From Blastochloris viridis (GTDB taxonomy: Bacteria > Pseudomonadota > Alphaproteobacteria > Rhizobiales > Xanthobacteraceae), in assembly GCF_001402875.1 (NCBI RefSeq), contig NZ_CP012946.1, forward strand, positions 1,652,001 through 1,716,000: 64,000 nucleotides of DNA. Direction: 5' to 3'. A model generated the notes under the pieces. That model was not told the origin of the DNA and searched no databases. It was given only the letters and a program-made list of their open reading frames with translations. The translations under genes were made by a program, and so were the position numbers. Below are positions 9,548-17,345 of this stretch, in pieces (positions within the stretch are counted from its first letter, which is position 1; the number at the start of each line of letters is the position of its first letter).

Positions 9548-9684
9548 CGCCGCCTCGTCCGTCGTTGTTGTGTCTTCGCAAACATCAACATGCCAGGGAT
9601 AGAGCGCTGGCGATGGAGCGCTCTGCAAAATCCACCCGAAAATCAGGAAAATCCAGGCCGCTCGCAGAGTTCTGCAACAGCCTC

Positions 9685-10172
9685 CGGAATCGGATATTTC
9701 ATGGAACTCACCGGCCATAGCACCGTTGCAGTCGCAGACGACTGGCCGAGACTATTGCGGCTGCGTTTGAGTGGCAATTTGGATTGACTTCAAAGTTTGG
9801 GAGGCGGCCGTCTGAAAGCTGTGCCGCGCTGTCGGGCGCGGGGCAGACCGGGACCGAGTTCCGCGAGACCCTGCGCAACTGACCGGCCAGCTCGAATTGA
9901 GGCCAAACAACCGACCGGCTGCCGAGAACGCGATGCAGGCACACCTGCATTTGATCTGGGTTTCGGAGGACCGGGGCACGATACTGCACCCGACGCTGCC
10001 GAACATCCCATGCGGGAACCGGGGCTCCGCCGTGGTTGGACGGCGCCTTCAGCGGATTTTGCGATGTATGAGACCCGATCGGTTGCTGCCGGCAAGGCCA
10101 TGCGGTGTGCACTTGCTGGAACGGCGCGCCTTCCTCAGGCGACAAACAGGCGACCAAACGCCGGAGTGGTTT
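9685..10172. other. Intergenic region without recognisable content
   Basis: Nearly 490 bp lie between the right end of the decayed insertion sequence and the promoter region of the metal transporter. The short open frames here look like chance frames of GC-rich DNA. No RNA gene, repeat or conserved protein fragment was recognised. Confidence 0.5.
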
Positions 10173-10189
10173 TTGCAAATGACTTGCAA
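10173..10189. promoter_or_regulatory. Candidate metal-responsive operator upstream of sitA
   Basis: Two copies of the palindromic hexamer TTGCAA (10173-10178 and 10184-10189) are centred 11 bp apart, about one helical turn, and end 60 bp before the sitA start codon. Fur-family manganese regulators (Mur) of rhizobia bind TGCAA-rich sites, so this is a plausible Mur or Zur operator. An AT-rich stretch with AAAATATAAG follows at 10230-10240 and could hold the -10 region. The regulator identity is inference. Confidence 0.5.
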
Positions 10190-10249
10190 GTTACGCGTCC
10201 CTATGCGATCATTTGCTTATTGGAAGCATTAAAATATAAGGATTGCGCC

Positions 10250-11155
10250 ATGAGCTTTCGTCGAGCCGCCGCCGCCATCGGTGCCCTCTGTGCCGTCGCG
10301 ATCGCCGTCCTCGGCGCCGGGCCGGCGCGGGCGGAGCCGAAGTTCAAGGCGGTCACCACCTTCACGGTCATCGCCGACATGGCGAAGAACGTCGCCGGCG
10401 ACGCCGCCATCGTCGAATCCATCACCAAGCCCGGCGCCGAGATCCACAATTACCAGCCGACCCCCGGCGACATCCTCAAGGCTCAGGACGCCAAGCTGAT
10501 CTTGTGGAACGGCCTCAATCTCGAACTGTGGTTTGAGAAATTTTTCCGGAACCTCAAGGGCGTGCCGAACGTGGTGGTGTCGAGCGGCATTACCCCGATC
10601 GGCATCGGGGATGGGCCCTACAAGGGCAAGCCCAATCCCCACGCCTGGATGTCGCCGACCGCGGCGCTGGCCTATGTCGACAACATCCGCGACGCCTTCA
10701 TTGCCCACGACCCGGCCAACGCAGAGGTCTATCGGCGCAACGCCGAGGCCTACAAGGCGAAAATCGAGGCGACCATCGCGCCGATCCGTGCCCGGCTCGC
10801 CGCCAGTCCGCCGGACAGGCGCTGGCTGGTGACCTCGGAGGGTGCGTTCTCCTATCTCGCCCGCGATTTCGGCCTCAAGGAACTGTTCTTGTGGCCGATC
10901 AACGCCGATCAGCAGGGCACGCCGCAGCAAGTGCGCAGGGTCATCGATACGGTGCGCGCCAACAACATCACGGTCGTTTTCAGCGAGAGCACGGTGTCGG
11001 CCGCCCCAGCCAAGCAGGTGGCGCGCGAGACCGGCGCCGCCTACGGCGGCGTCCTCTACGTCGACTCGCTCAGCGAGCCCGACGGACCGGTGCCGACTTA
11101 TCTCGACCTGCTGCGCGTGACCTCCGAAACCATCGCCAAAGGCTTGAGTGAGTGA
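10250..11155 (+). CDS. sitA: Metal (Mn/Fe/Zn) ABC transporter, periplasmic binding protein
   Basis: This is the substrate-binding component of a cluster A-I metal importer. The 301-residue protein has a signal peptide with likely cleavage after GPARA. The four metal ligands of this family align as His66 (PGAEIHNYQP), His131 (NPHAWMSP), Glu197 (VTSEGAFSYL) and Asp272 (LYVDSLSE). The H-H-E-D set, without the His-rich loop of ZnuA, points to manganese or iron (SitA/MntA/PsaA-like) rather than zinc. The ATG at 10250 gives the signal peptide directly; a longer frame upstream runs into non-coding DNA. It is first of four overlapping genes. Confidence 0.92.
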   Translation: MSFRRAAAAIGALCAVAIAVLGAGPARAEPKFKAVTTFTVIADMAKNVAGDAAIVESITKPGAEIHNYQPTPGDILKAQDAKLILWNGLNLELWFEKFFRNLKGVPNVVVSSGITPIGIGDGPYKGKPNPHAWMSPTAALAYVDNIRDAFIAHDPANAEVYRRNAEAYKAKIEATIAPIRARLAASPPDRRWLVTSEGAFSYLARDFGLKELFLWPINADQQGTPQQVRRVIDTVRANNITVVFSESTVSAAPAKQVARETGAAYGGVLYVDSLSEPDGPVPTYLDLLRVTSETIAKGLSE

Positions 11156-12048
11156 CGACGATGCAGATGGCCTCTCCAGTCCTGCGGACGGCGCCGACCG
11201 AAGTAATGGAAACCGGGCTGGCCGCGCATGGGGTAACGGTTACTTATCGCAACGGCCACACCGCGCTGCGCGACGCGTCCTTCGAGATTCCGACCGGAAC
11301 CATCACCGCGCTGGTCGGGGTCAACGGATCGGGCAAATCGACCCTGTTCAAGGCGATCATGGGGTTCATCCCGATCGCCAAGGGCACCATCTCGATCCTC
11401 GGGCGGCCGGTGCGGCAGGCGCTGAAAGCCAACGCCGTCGCCTATGTGCCGCAGAGCGAGGAGGTCGACTGGAGCTTCCCGGTCCTGGTCGAGGACGTGG
11501 TGATGATGGGGCGCTACGGCCACATGGGCTTCCTGCGCATCCCCGCTGCCAAGGATCGCGCCGCGGTCGATGTCGCGCTCGACCGTGTCGGCATGGCCGA
11601 CTTCCGCAAACGTCAGATCGGCGAACTGTCGGGCGGCCAGCGCAAGCGGGTGTTCCTGGCCCGGGCGCTGGCGCAGGACAGCCGCGTCATCCTGCTCGAT
11701 GAGCCGTTCACCGGCGTCGACCTCACCACCGAGGACACCATCATCGTGCTGCTGCGCATGCTGCGGGAGGAGGGCCGGGTGATGCTGGTGTCGACCCACG
11801 ACCTCGGCTCGATCCCGCAATTCTGCGACCGCACCGTGCTGGTGCGCCACACCGTGCTCGCCTACGGCCCCACGCCCGAGGTGTTCACCGAATCCAATCT
11901 GGAGCGCACCTTCGGCGGCGCGCTGCGCCAGCTCTCGTTCGACTCGACCGACGGTATCAAGCGCCGCCCCACCGGTGTCATAACCGACGACGAGCGGCCG
12001 TTCGTGCTCTACGGCAACGGCCGGCCGACCAACGGGAAGGATTCATGA
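11152..12048 (+). CDS. sitB: Metal ABC transporter, ATP-binding protein
   Basis: This is the ATPase of the metal importer. The 298-residue protein has Walker A GVNGSGKSTL, signature LSGGQRKRVFLARAL, Walker B VILLDEPFTGVD, and the H-loop STHDLG. It has the SitB/MntB-type block YVPQSEEVDWSFPVLV. The GTG at 11152 overlaps the sitA stop as GTGA; an ATG at 11161 in the same frame is an alternative start. A C-terminal extension of about 40 residues follows the ABC core. Its stop overlaps the start of the first permease gene. Confidence 0.92.
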   Translation: MTTMQMASPVLRTAPTEVMETGLAAHGVTVTYRNGHTALRDASFEIPTGTITALVGVNGSGKSTLFKAIMGFIPIAKGTISILGRPVRQALKANAVAYVPQSEEVDWSFPVLVEDVVMMGRYGHMGFLRIPAAKDRAAVDVALDRVGMADFRKRQIGELSGGQRKRVFLARALAQDSRVILLDEPFTGVDLTTEDTIIVLLRMLREEGRVMLVSTHDLGSIPQFCDRTVLVRHTVLAYGPTPEVFTESNLERTFGGALRQLSFDSTDGIKRRPTGVITDDERPFVLYGNGRPTNGKDS

Positions 12049-12932
12049 TGACGACGGTCCCGCTCGCCACGCTGCTGGAGCCGTTTGCCTACGGTTACAT
12101 GATCAACGCGATGTGGGTCAGCGCCCTGGTCGGTGCGGTGTGTGCGTTCCTGTCGGCCTATCTGATGCTGAAGGGCTGGTCGCTGATCGGGGATGCGCTG
12201 TCGCACTCCATCGTGCCCGGCGTTGCCGGCGCCTACATGCTCGGCCTGCCGTTCTCGCTCGGCGCTTTCTTCTCCGGTGCGCTCGCGGCCGGCGCCATGC
12301 TGTTCCTCAGCCAGCGCACGCGGCTGAAGGAGGACACCGTCATCGGCCTGATCTTCACGTCCTTCTTCGGGCTCGGCCTATTCATGGTGTCGCTGTCGCC
12401 GACGTCGGTGAACATTCAGACCATCATCCTCGGCAACGTCCTCGCCATCACTCCGGAGGACACGGTGCAGCTCGCCATCATCGGCGCGGTGTCGCTGGCG
12501 GTGCTGCTGCTGAAATGGAAGGACCTGATGGTGGTGTTCTTCGACGAGAGCCACGCCCGCACCGTCGGCCTCAACCCGCCGCTGTTGAAGACGGTGTTCT
12601 TCGCGCTGCTCAGCGCCTGCACGGTGGCGGCGCTGCAGACGGTGGGCGCCTTCCTGGTCATCGCCATGGTGGTGACGCCGGGGGCGACGGCGTACCTGCT
12701 CACCGACCGCTTCCCGCGGCTGATCGCCATCAGCGTCGCCATCGGCGCGCTGACCAGCTTCGTCGGCGCCTATGTCAGCTATTTTCTCGACGGCGCCACC
12801 GGCGGCATCATCGTGCTGCTGCAGACGCTGGTATTCCTGACCGCGTTCGTGTTGGCGCCCAGGCACGGCCTGATCGCCAACCGGCGCCGCGCCACGCGGA
12901 CCCAGCGCGCCATCGGGGAGACCGTGGCATGA
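12045..12932 (+). CDS. sitC: Metal ABC transporter, permease 1
   Basis: The 295-residue integral membrane protein belongs to the ABC-3 family, with about eight hydrophobic segments. Family marks are LMLKGWSLIGDALSHSIVPG near residues 41-60 and TVGAFLVIAMVVTPGATAYL near 200-220. Its ATG (12045) overlaps the sitB stop as ATGA and its stop overlaps the next start likewise. Together with SitD it forms the transmembrane channel. Confidence 0.92.
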   Translation: MMTTVPLATLLEPFAYGYMINAMWVSALVGAVCAFLSAYLMLKGWSLIGDALSHSIVPGVAGAYMLGLPFSLGAFFSGALAAGAMLFLSQRTRLKEDTVIGLIFTSFFGLGLFMVSLSPTSVNIQTIILGNVLAITPEDTVQLAIIGAVSLAVLLLKWKDLMVVFFDESHARTVGLNPPLLKTVFFALLSACTVAALQTVGAFLVIAMVVTPGATAYLLTDRFPRLIAISVAIGALTSFVGAYVSYFLDGATGGIIVLLQTLVFLTAFVLAPRHGLIANRRRATRTQRAIGETVA

Positions 12933-13771
12933 CCGATCTTGTCGCGACCCTGACCCAGCCGTTTCAGTTCGAGTTCATGCGTCTTGCGCTGGTGATCGCG
13001 GTGCTGGTGGCGGTGCCGGCGGCGCTGCTCTCCGCCTTCCTGGTGCTCAAGGGCTGGTCGCTGATGGGCGATGCCATCTCCCACGCCATCCTGCCGGGCG
13101 TGGTGTTGTCCTACATCGCCGGCCTGCCGCTGGCTCTTGGCGCTTTCGCCGCCGGCATGACGTGTGCGCTCGCCACCGGCTATCTGAAGGAGAACAGCCG
13201 CATCAAGCAGGACACCGTGATGGGGGTGGTGTTCTCCGGCATGTTCGGGCTCGGCCTCGTTCTCTTCACCAAAGTCGAAAGCGACGTTCACCTCGACCAC
13301 ATCCTATTCGGTGACATGCTCGGGGTCGGCTGGTCGGACATCGCCCAGAGCGCGGCGATCGCCGCGGTCGTCACCGCGCTGATCCTCATCAAGTGGCGCG
13401 ACCTGCTGCTGCACGCCTTCGACCCGGTGCAGGCCAAGGCGGTCGGGCTGCCGGTGCGGCTTTTGCACTATGGCTTTCTGGCGGTGCTGTCGCTGGCCAT
13501 CGTCGGAGCGCTGAAGGCGGTCGGCATCATCCTCGCCATCGCCATGCTGATCGCGCCCGGCGCCATCGCGTTCCTGCTCACCCGCCGTTTTGCCACCATG
13601 CTGGCGGTGGCGGTGGCGGTGGCGGTGGGCTGCGCCTTCGTCGGCGTCTATGCCAGCTTTTTCATCGACAGCGCCCCGGCACCCACCATCGTGCTGATGA
13701 TGACGCTGGTGTTCATCGCCGCCTTCGTGGTGTCGAGCCGCGCCGTGCGGCAGGAGCCGGTGGCGGCATAG
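12929..13771 (+). CDS. sitD: Metal ABC transporter, permease 2
   Basis: The 280-residue ABC-3 family membrane protein is a diverged partner of SitC. It repeats the same landmarks, VLKGWSLMGDAISHAILPG near residues 34-52 and AVGIILAIAMLIAPGAIAFL in the C-terminal half. The ATG at 12929 overlaps the sitC stop. It ends the operon; the following 165 bp are GC-rich with no clear terminator. Confidence 0.92.
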   Translation: MTDLVATLTQPFQFEFMRLALVIAVLVAVPAALLSAFLVLKGWSLMGDAISHAILPGVVLSYIAGLPLALGAFAAGMTCALATGYLKENSRIKQDTVMGVVFSGMFGLGLVLFTKVESDVHLDHILFGDMLGVGWSDIAQSAAIAAVVTALILIKWRDLLLHAFDPVQAKAVGLPVRLLHYGFLAVLSLAIVGALKAVGIILAIAMLIAPGAIAFLLTRRFATMLAVAVAVAVGCAFVGVYASFFIDSAPAPTIVLMMTLVFIAAFVVSSRAVRQEPVAA

Positions 13772-13936
13772 CCGGCAAAGGCAGCCGGCGGGACTTGCCG
13801 GGCGGGCGCCACCCTGCCACAACGGCGCCGCCGGCCGTCCCTCGGGGCGCGGCCGGCTCGGCGCGAGCGCCGATCCTTCCCTCCGCGCAGGCCGACGCCG
13901 ATCCGGCCGGCTCTGCGCCAGCCCAAGTGACGACAC

Positions 13937-14683
13937 GTGGCCGAACAAGCTTCGCTGGTCCAAGCCCCACTGGTATCTGTGGTTGTGCCGGCGCGCAACG
14001 AGGCTGGCAATCTGCCCGCTTTGGTCGACGAGATCGCCGCCGCGCTCGCCAGCCGCGGGCCGTTCGAGGCGATCGTCGTCGACGACGGCTCCAACGACGC
14101 CACGCCGAAGGTGCTGGCCGAGCTGAAGCGCACCCGGCCTTGGCTCATACCGCTGCGTCATGCCGTGTCTTGCGGCCAGTCGGCGGCGATCCGCACCGGG
14201 GTGCGGGCGGCGACGGCGCCGGTGGTCGCGACGCTCGACGGCGACGGCCAGAACGATCCGACCTTCCTGCCGGCGGCGCTCGACGCCCTCGCGGCCGGCG
14301 GCGCCCGGGTTGGCCTCGTTGCCGGCCAGCGGCTCGGCCGCAAGGACACCGGGTTCAAGAAGATCCAGTCGCGCATCGCCAATGCGGTGCGCGGCCGCGT
14401 GCTGGGGGACGGCACCCGCGACACCGGTTGCGGCCTCAAGGCGTTCCGCCGCGACGTGTTCCTGGCCTTGCCTTATTTCGACGCGCTGCACCGCTTCCTG
14501 CCGGCGCTGGTGCGGCGGGAGGGTTTCGAGGTCGGGCTGATCGACGTGGTCGACCGGCCGCGTCAGGCCGGTGTATCCAATTACGGGCTGTGGGACCGGC
14601 TGTGGGTCGGCATCCTCGACCTCTACGGCGTCTGGTGGCTGATCCGCCGTCGCCGCCAGGTGCCCGAGGTGACGGAGCTATAA
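13937..14683 (+). CDS. Family 2 glycosyltransferase (polyprenyl-phosphate type)
   Basis: The 248-residue GT2 enzyme probably transfers a sugar from a nucleotide donor to a polyprenyl phosphate or related lipid. It has the N-terminal SVVVPARNEAGNL, VVDDGSNDAT near residue 50, the metal-binding LDGDGQND near residue 97, and the acceptor-site TGCGLKAFRRD, which is typical of dolichol-phosphate-mannose synthase-like members. No membrane anchor is seen. The GTG at 13937 is required because no ATG lies upstream of the first strand. The TVP38-like membrane gene begins 3 bp after its stop, so the two are probably co-expressed and may share an envelope lipid or glycan role. Confidence 0.85.
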   Translation: MAEQASLVQAPLVSVVVPARNEAGNLPALVDEIAAALASRGPFEAIVVDDGSNDATPKVLAELKRTRPWLIPLRHAVSCGQSAAIRTGVRAATAPVVATLDGDGQNDPTFLPAALDALAAGGARVGLVAGQRLGRKDTGFKKIQSRIANAVRGRVLGDGTRDTGCGLKAFRRDVFLALPYFDALHRFLPALVRREGFEVGLIDVVDRPRQAGVSNYGLWDRLWVGILDLYGVWWLIRRRRQVPEVTEL

Positions 14684-14686
14684 GCG

Positions 14687-15394
14687 GTGACGGCGTCTCC
14701 CGAGATCCAGGCCCGCACCAATCTCCGGCTGATGGCCCGCGGCCTGATGCTGATCGCAACTTTCGTCGTGCTCGGCTACACGCTGAAGGCGACCGGCCTG
14801 TCCGATCTGGTCGACACCGGCTGGATCGATAGCCAGGTCAAGGGCCGCGGCCTGTCGGGCGAGGTGATCTTCGTCGCGGTGGGGGCGGTGTTCACTGCGG
14901 TCGGGTTGCCGCGCCAGTTGATCTGCTTCCTCGCCGGCTATGCCTTCGACCTCGCACTCGGTACTGCGCTTGCGCTGGTTGCCTCGGTGGCCGGGTGCGT
15001 GGTGGCGTTCGCCTACGCACGGCTGCTCGGCCGGGCCATCGTCAAGCACCGCTTTCCCCGCCGCATCGCCGCGCTCGACAACGTGCTGCACGGCCATCCG
15101 CTGTCGATGACGCTGCTGATCCGGCTGTTGCCGGTCGGCAGCAACCTCATCACCAACCTCGCGGCCGGGGTGTCGAGCGTGCGGCCGCTGCCGTTCATCG
15201 TCGGCTCGGCGCTGGGCTACGTGCCGCAGACCGTGGTGTTCGCGCTGGCCGGCTCGGGCGTGCAGCTCGACGCCGAGCTACGGATCGCGGTGTCGGCGGC
15301 GCTGTTCGTGGTGTCCGGCATCCTCGGCGTGATGCTGTACCGCCGCTACCGCAAGACCAAGGCGCTGGACGCGGTGACGGGCGACGCGCCGTAG
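14687..15394 (+). CDS. TVP38/TMEM64 family (DedA-superfamily) membrane protein
   Basis: The 235-residue membrane protein has about five hydrophobic segments and the SNARE-associated/VTT domain pattern: AVGLPRQLICFLAGYAFD near residues 66-83, the RFPRRIAALDNVL helix, and LLIRLLPVGSNLITNLAAG. Proteins of the wider DedA/VTT superfamily include lipid scramblases and undecaprenyl-phosphate flippases; whether this one moves lipid is unknown. It starts with GTG at 14687. Coupling to a lipid-linked glycosyltransferase supports a lipid-carrier role. Its 3' end overlaps the tail of a truncated DUF4424 gene on the other strand. Confidence 0.82.
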   Translation: MTASPEIQARTNLRLMARGLMLIATFVVLGYTLKATGLSDLVDTGWIDSQVKGRGLSGEVIFVAVGAVFTAVGLPRQLICFLAGYAFDLALGTALALVASVAGCVVAFAYARLLGRAIVKHRFPRRIAALDNVLHGHPLSMTLLIRLLPVGSNLITNLAAGVSSVRPLPFIVGSALGYVPQTVVFALAGSGVQLDAELRIAVSAALFVVSGILGVMLYRRYRKTKALDAVTGDAP

Positions 15395-15567
15395 GTCAGA
15401 AAACGCCGCGGGTTGAACCGGTAGCCGACGCGCGCTTTGAGAGATGTCTCGACATTGGCGGTTGTGGTCAGCGTCAGCCCGCCGATGCCGAGTTCGGCCA
15501 TCGAATCGTTGGCGACGGCGGGTTGGCACAGCGCCGCCAGCAGGGCGGCAGCAAGAGCGCGTCTCAT
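15346..15567 (-). pseudogene. Truncated DUF4424-type secreted protein
   Basis: This 73-codon frame starts with a clear signal peptide (MRRALAAALLAAL, cleavage near AVA) followed by NDSMAELGIGGLTLT and NVET, which matches the mature start of DUF4424 proteins (usually 300 residues or more). After about 50 residues the family pattern is lost, and the frame ends inside the 3' end of the opposite-strand TVP38 gene. Its ATG overlaps the metC stop as ATGA, so it was once the second gene of an operon with metC. A secreted micro-protein cannot be excluded, but a decayed remnant is more likely. Confidence 0.55.
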
Positions 15568-16775
15568 GGCTCTCCCTCAGGACGTGAGGCGGCGTTCGCC
15601 ATGGCGGCGAATCCACGTTCAAGATCGTCGATCAGGTCGGCTGGCTCGTCCAGGCCGATATGGAAGCGTAAGGTCGGGCCTTCGGGCTGCCAGCTTGTGG
15701 CGGTGCGGTAGGCCTTGGCGTCGAACGGGATGGCGAGACTCTCATAGCCGCCCCACGAATAGCCCATGCCGAACAGCTCAAGCGCATCGAGGAACGCCGC
15801 CACCGCCTCGCGCGGCGCCGGCTTCAGCACGATGCTGAACAGGCCGCAGCCGCCAGTGAAGTCGCGCTTGAACAGCGCGTGGCCGGGGTCGGTCGGCAGC
15901 ATCGGGTTGAGGATGCGCGACACCTCCGGCCGGCCAGCCAGCCAGTCGCAGACCTCGAGCGCGGAGGCCTGGTGGCGCTGGAGCCTGAGCGCCAGGGTGC
16001 GCAAGCCGCGCAGCGCCAGGAAGATGTCTTCGGCCGCGGCGCATTGGCCGAGCGTGCCGTGGGTGCCCTGCAGTGACTTCCAGGCCGAGGGCGCCGCCGA
16101 CACGAACCCGAGGTTCACGTCGGCGTGGCCGCCGAGATACTTGGTGCCGGCCTCGATCACGAGGTCGACGCCATGGCTATGGCCGTCGAAGCCGAGCGAG
16201 GTCGCCCAGGTGTTGTCGATCGCCACCAGCGCGTCGCGGGCGTGGGCGGCCTCGACCATGGCCGGGATGTCGCCCATCTCGAAGGTCTGCGAGCCCGGCG
16301 CCTCGCAATAGACGAGGCGGGTGGCGGGCCGAATCATCTCCGCGATGCCGGCGCCGATCAGCGGGTCGAAATACTGGGTGGTGACGCCGAGGCGGGCGAG
16401 CACGGTGTCGCAGACGTGCCGGGTCGGCTCGTACACGCTGTCGGTCATCAGGATGTGGTCGCCGGCCTTCACCACCGACAGCAGCGCAACCGACGCCGCC
16501 GACAGGCCGGACGGCGTCAGCACCACTCCGGCGCCGCCGGTGATCTGCTTGAGGGCGCTCTCCAGCGCCAGCGAGGTCGGGGTGCCGCGCCGGCCGTAGC
16601 TGAAGCGGCCGCGGCGGTTGGCGAGATCGTCGGCGGTCGGATACAGCACCGTCGAGCCGCGATAGATCGGCGTGTTGACGAAGCCGAACTGCTCGGCCGG
16701 CTCGCGGCCGGCGTGGACGAGGTCGGTCGCGATGTGCCGGCGGCGGGGCGAGGGGGGCGTTTTCGGGGACGACAT
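15564..16775 (-). CDS. metC: Cystathionine beta-lyase
   Basis: This PLP enzyme cleaves cystathionine to homocysteine, pyruvate and ammonia in methionine synthesis. The 403-residue protein shows the Cys/Met-metabolism fold: FVNTPIYRGSTVLYPT near residue 32, DSVYEPTRHVCDTVL, the Schiff-base Lys in IEAGTKYLGGHADVN, and the C-terminal YSWGGYESLAIP, which is diagnostic of the beta-lyase branch. The ATG at 16775 has a GGAG upstream. The longer reading to 16910 runs through repeat-like DNA and is rejected. The upstream region holds a perfect 8 bp hairpin (16914-16938). Confidence 0.92.
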   Translation of the reverse strand: MSSPKTPPSPRRRHIATDLVHAGREPAEQFGFVNTPIYRGSTVLYPTADDLANRRGRFSYGRRGTPTSLALESALKQITGGAGVVLTPSGLSAASVALLSVVKAGDHILMTDSVYEPTRHVCDTVLARLGVTTQYFDPLIGAGIAEMIRPATRLVYCEAPGSQTFEMGDIPAMVEAAHARDALVAIDNTWATSLGFDGHSHGVDLVIEAGTKYLGGHADVNLGFVSAAPSAWKSLQGTHGTLGQCAAAEDIFLALRGLRTLALRLQRHQASALEVCDWLAGRPEVSRILNPMLPTDPGHALFKRDFTGGCGLFSIVLKPAPREAVAAFLDALELFGMGYSWGGYESLAIPFDAKAYRTATSWQPEGPTLRFHIGLDEPADLIDDLERGFAAMANAASRPEGEP

Positions 16776-17345
16776 GGGCTCCAACCTGCTTGCGGGGGCC
16801 GTCCTGGCCGGCCCGTCATACGGCGTCCGGTTGATCCCTTCGGCGACCGGATGGCGACTCCGGCCTGTTCGGCCGGATTTCGGGTCAGCCCCGCGGAATC
16901 TTGACCCCACCTACGCCGCGGTTCGAAATGCCGCGGCGACGGTTCCGAGCAGACTCGGCCCAGTGGGGCGACCTCCGAAAGGTCTAGAGCATTTTTCACC
17001 GCAGCGGGACCGTTGTTGATGACACCGGCACGAAAGCGCCGGCAACGGACGCTGGCAGTGCCGACGTCGGCGGGCACCGCGAGCCGGGCTCGTTGGTTGG
17101 TTCATGCGGTTTCCGGCTGATCAGGCTGAAGAGCCGTACGCGGATCGCTGAAAAAAGCGTTTTACAATAAGGATTTCGGCGAAACCGGCTTCTTGGCTTA
17201 CCAAGCGATCGTGCGAACGCCGTATCATTGGACCGGTTCTGGAGTTGGCCAGGGTGGTCGCGAAACGAAACCGGCACTTGATGCCGGTGATTGGCGACGG
17301 CAATCGTAGCGGCGGGGATCAACATTGGTGGGAAGGCTTCTCAAT
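16776..17345. other. Divergent intergenic region with hairpins and repeat fragments
   Basis: This 570 bp gap lies between metC (minus) and aapJ (plus) and must hold both promoters. It contains a weak TACGG-family repeat near 16817, a hairpin with perfect arms CGCCGCGG (16914-16921) and CCGCGGCG (16931-16938), a fragment of the TAGAGC element near 16983, and a good TACGG-family copy at 17103-17138. No gene was found. A methionine-related riboswitch upstream of metC was considered, but no consensus was recognised. Confidence 0.5.
17103..17138. repeat. TACGG-type short hairpin repeat
   Basis: CATGCGGTTTCCGGCTGATC followed by a short spacer and GAGCCGTA matches the dispersed hairpin family seen at 8860 and 33479. 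The ends are complementary except for one base, in line with an RNA or cruciform hairpin. Confidence 0.55.

Larger units (their letters stand above)
9027..9684 (-). mobile_element. Decayed insertion sequence, internally deleted
   Basis: The segment is bounded by 14 bp terminal inverted repeats that match at 13 positions: GAGGCTCTTGCAGA at 9027-9040, and on the opposite strand GAGGCTGTTGCAGA at 9671-9684. It contains the broken N-terminal part of a transposase gene on the minus strand (9167-9547). Only 658 bp remain, well short of the 1.3-1.5 kb expected for a full element of this kind, so the middle and the 3' part of the gene have been lost. No clear target-site duplication was seen. The left end is repeated at 28299. 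Confidence 0.7.

Noticed and set aside
9153..9602. 149-codon plus-strand gene in the decayed insertion sequence
   Set aside because: It is the antisense of the transposase remnant and shows no protein-like pattern.
16776..16990. SAM-type riboswitch upstream of metC
   Set aside because: Only a simple 8 bp hairpin was seen; no conserved SAM-I or SAM-II core could be recognised by eye.
17265..17290. Sigma-54 promoter before aapJ
   Set aside because: A GGCAC and a GC doublet are present, but the spacing between the GG and GC elements does not fit the required 10 bases.
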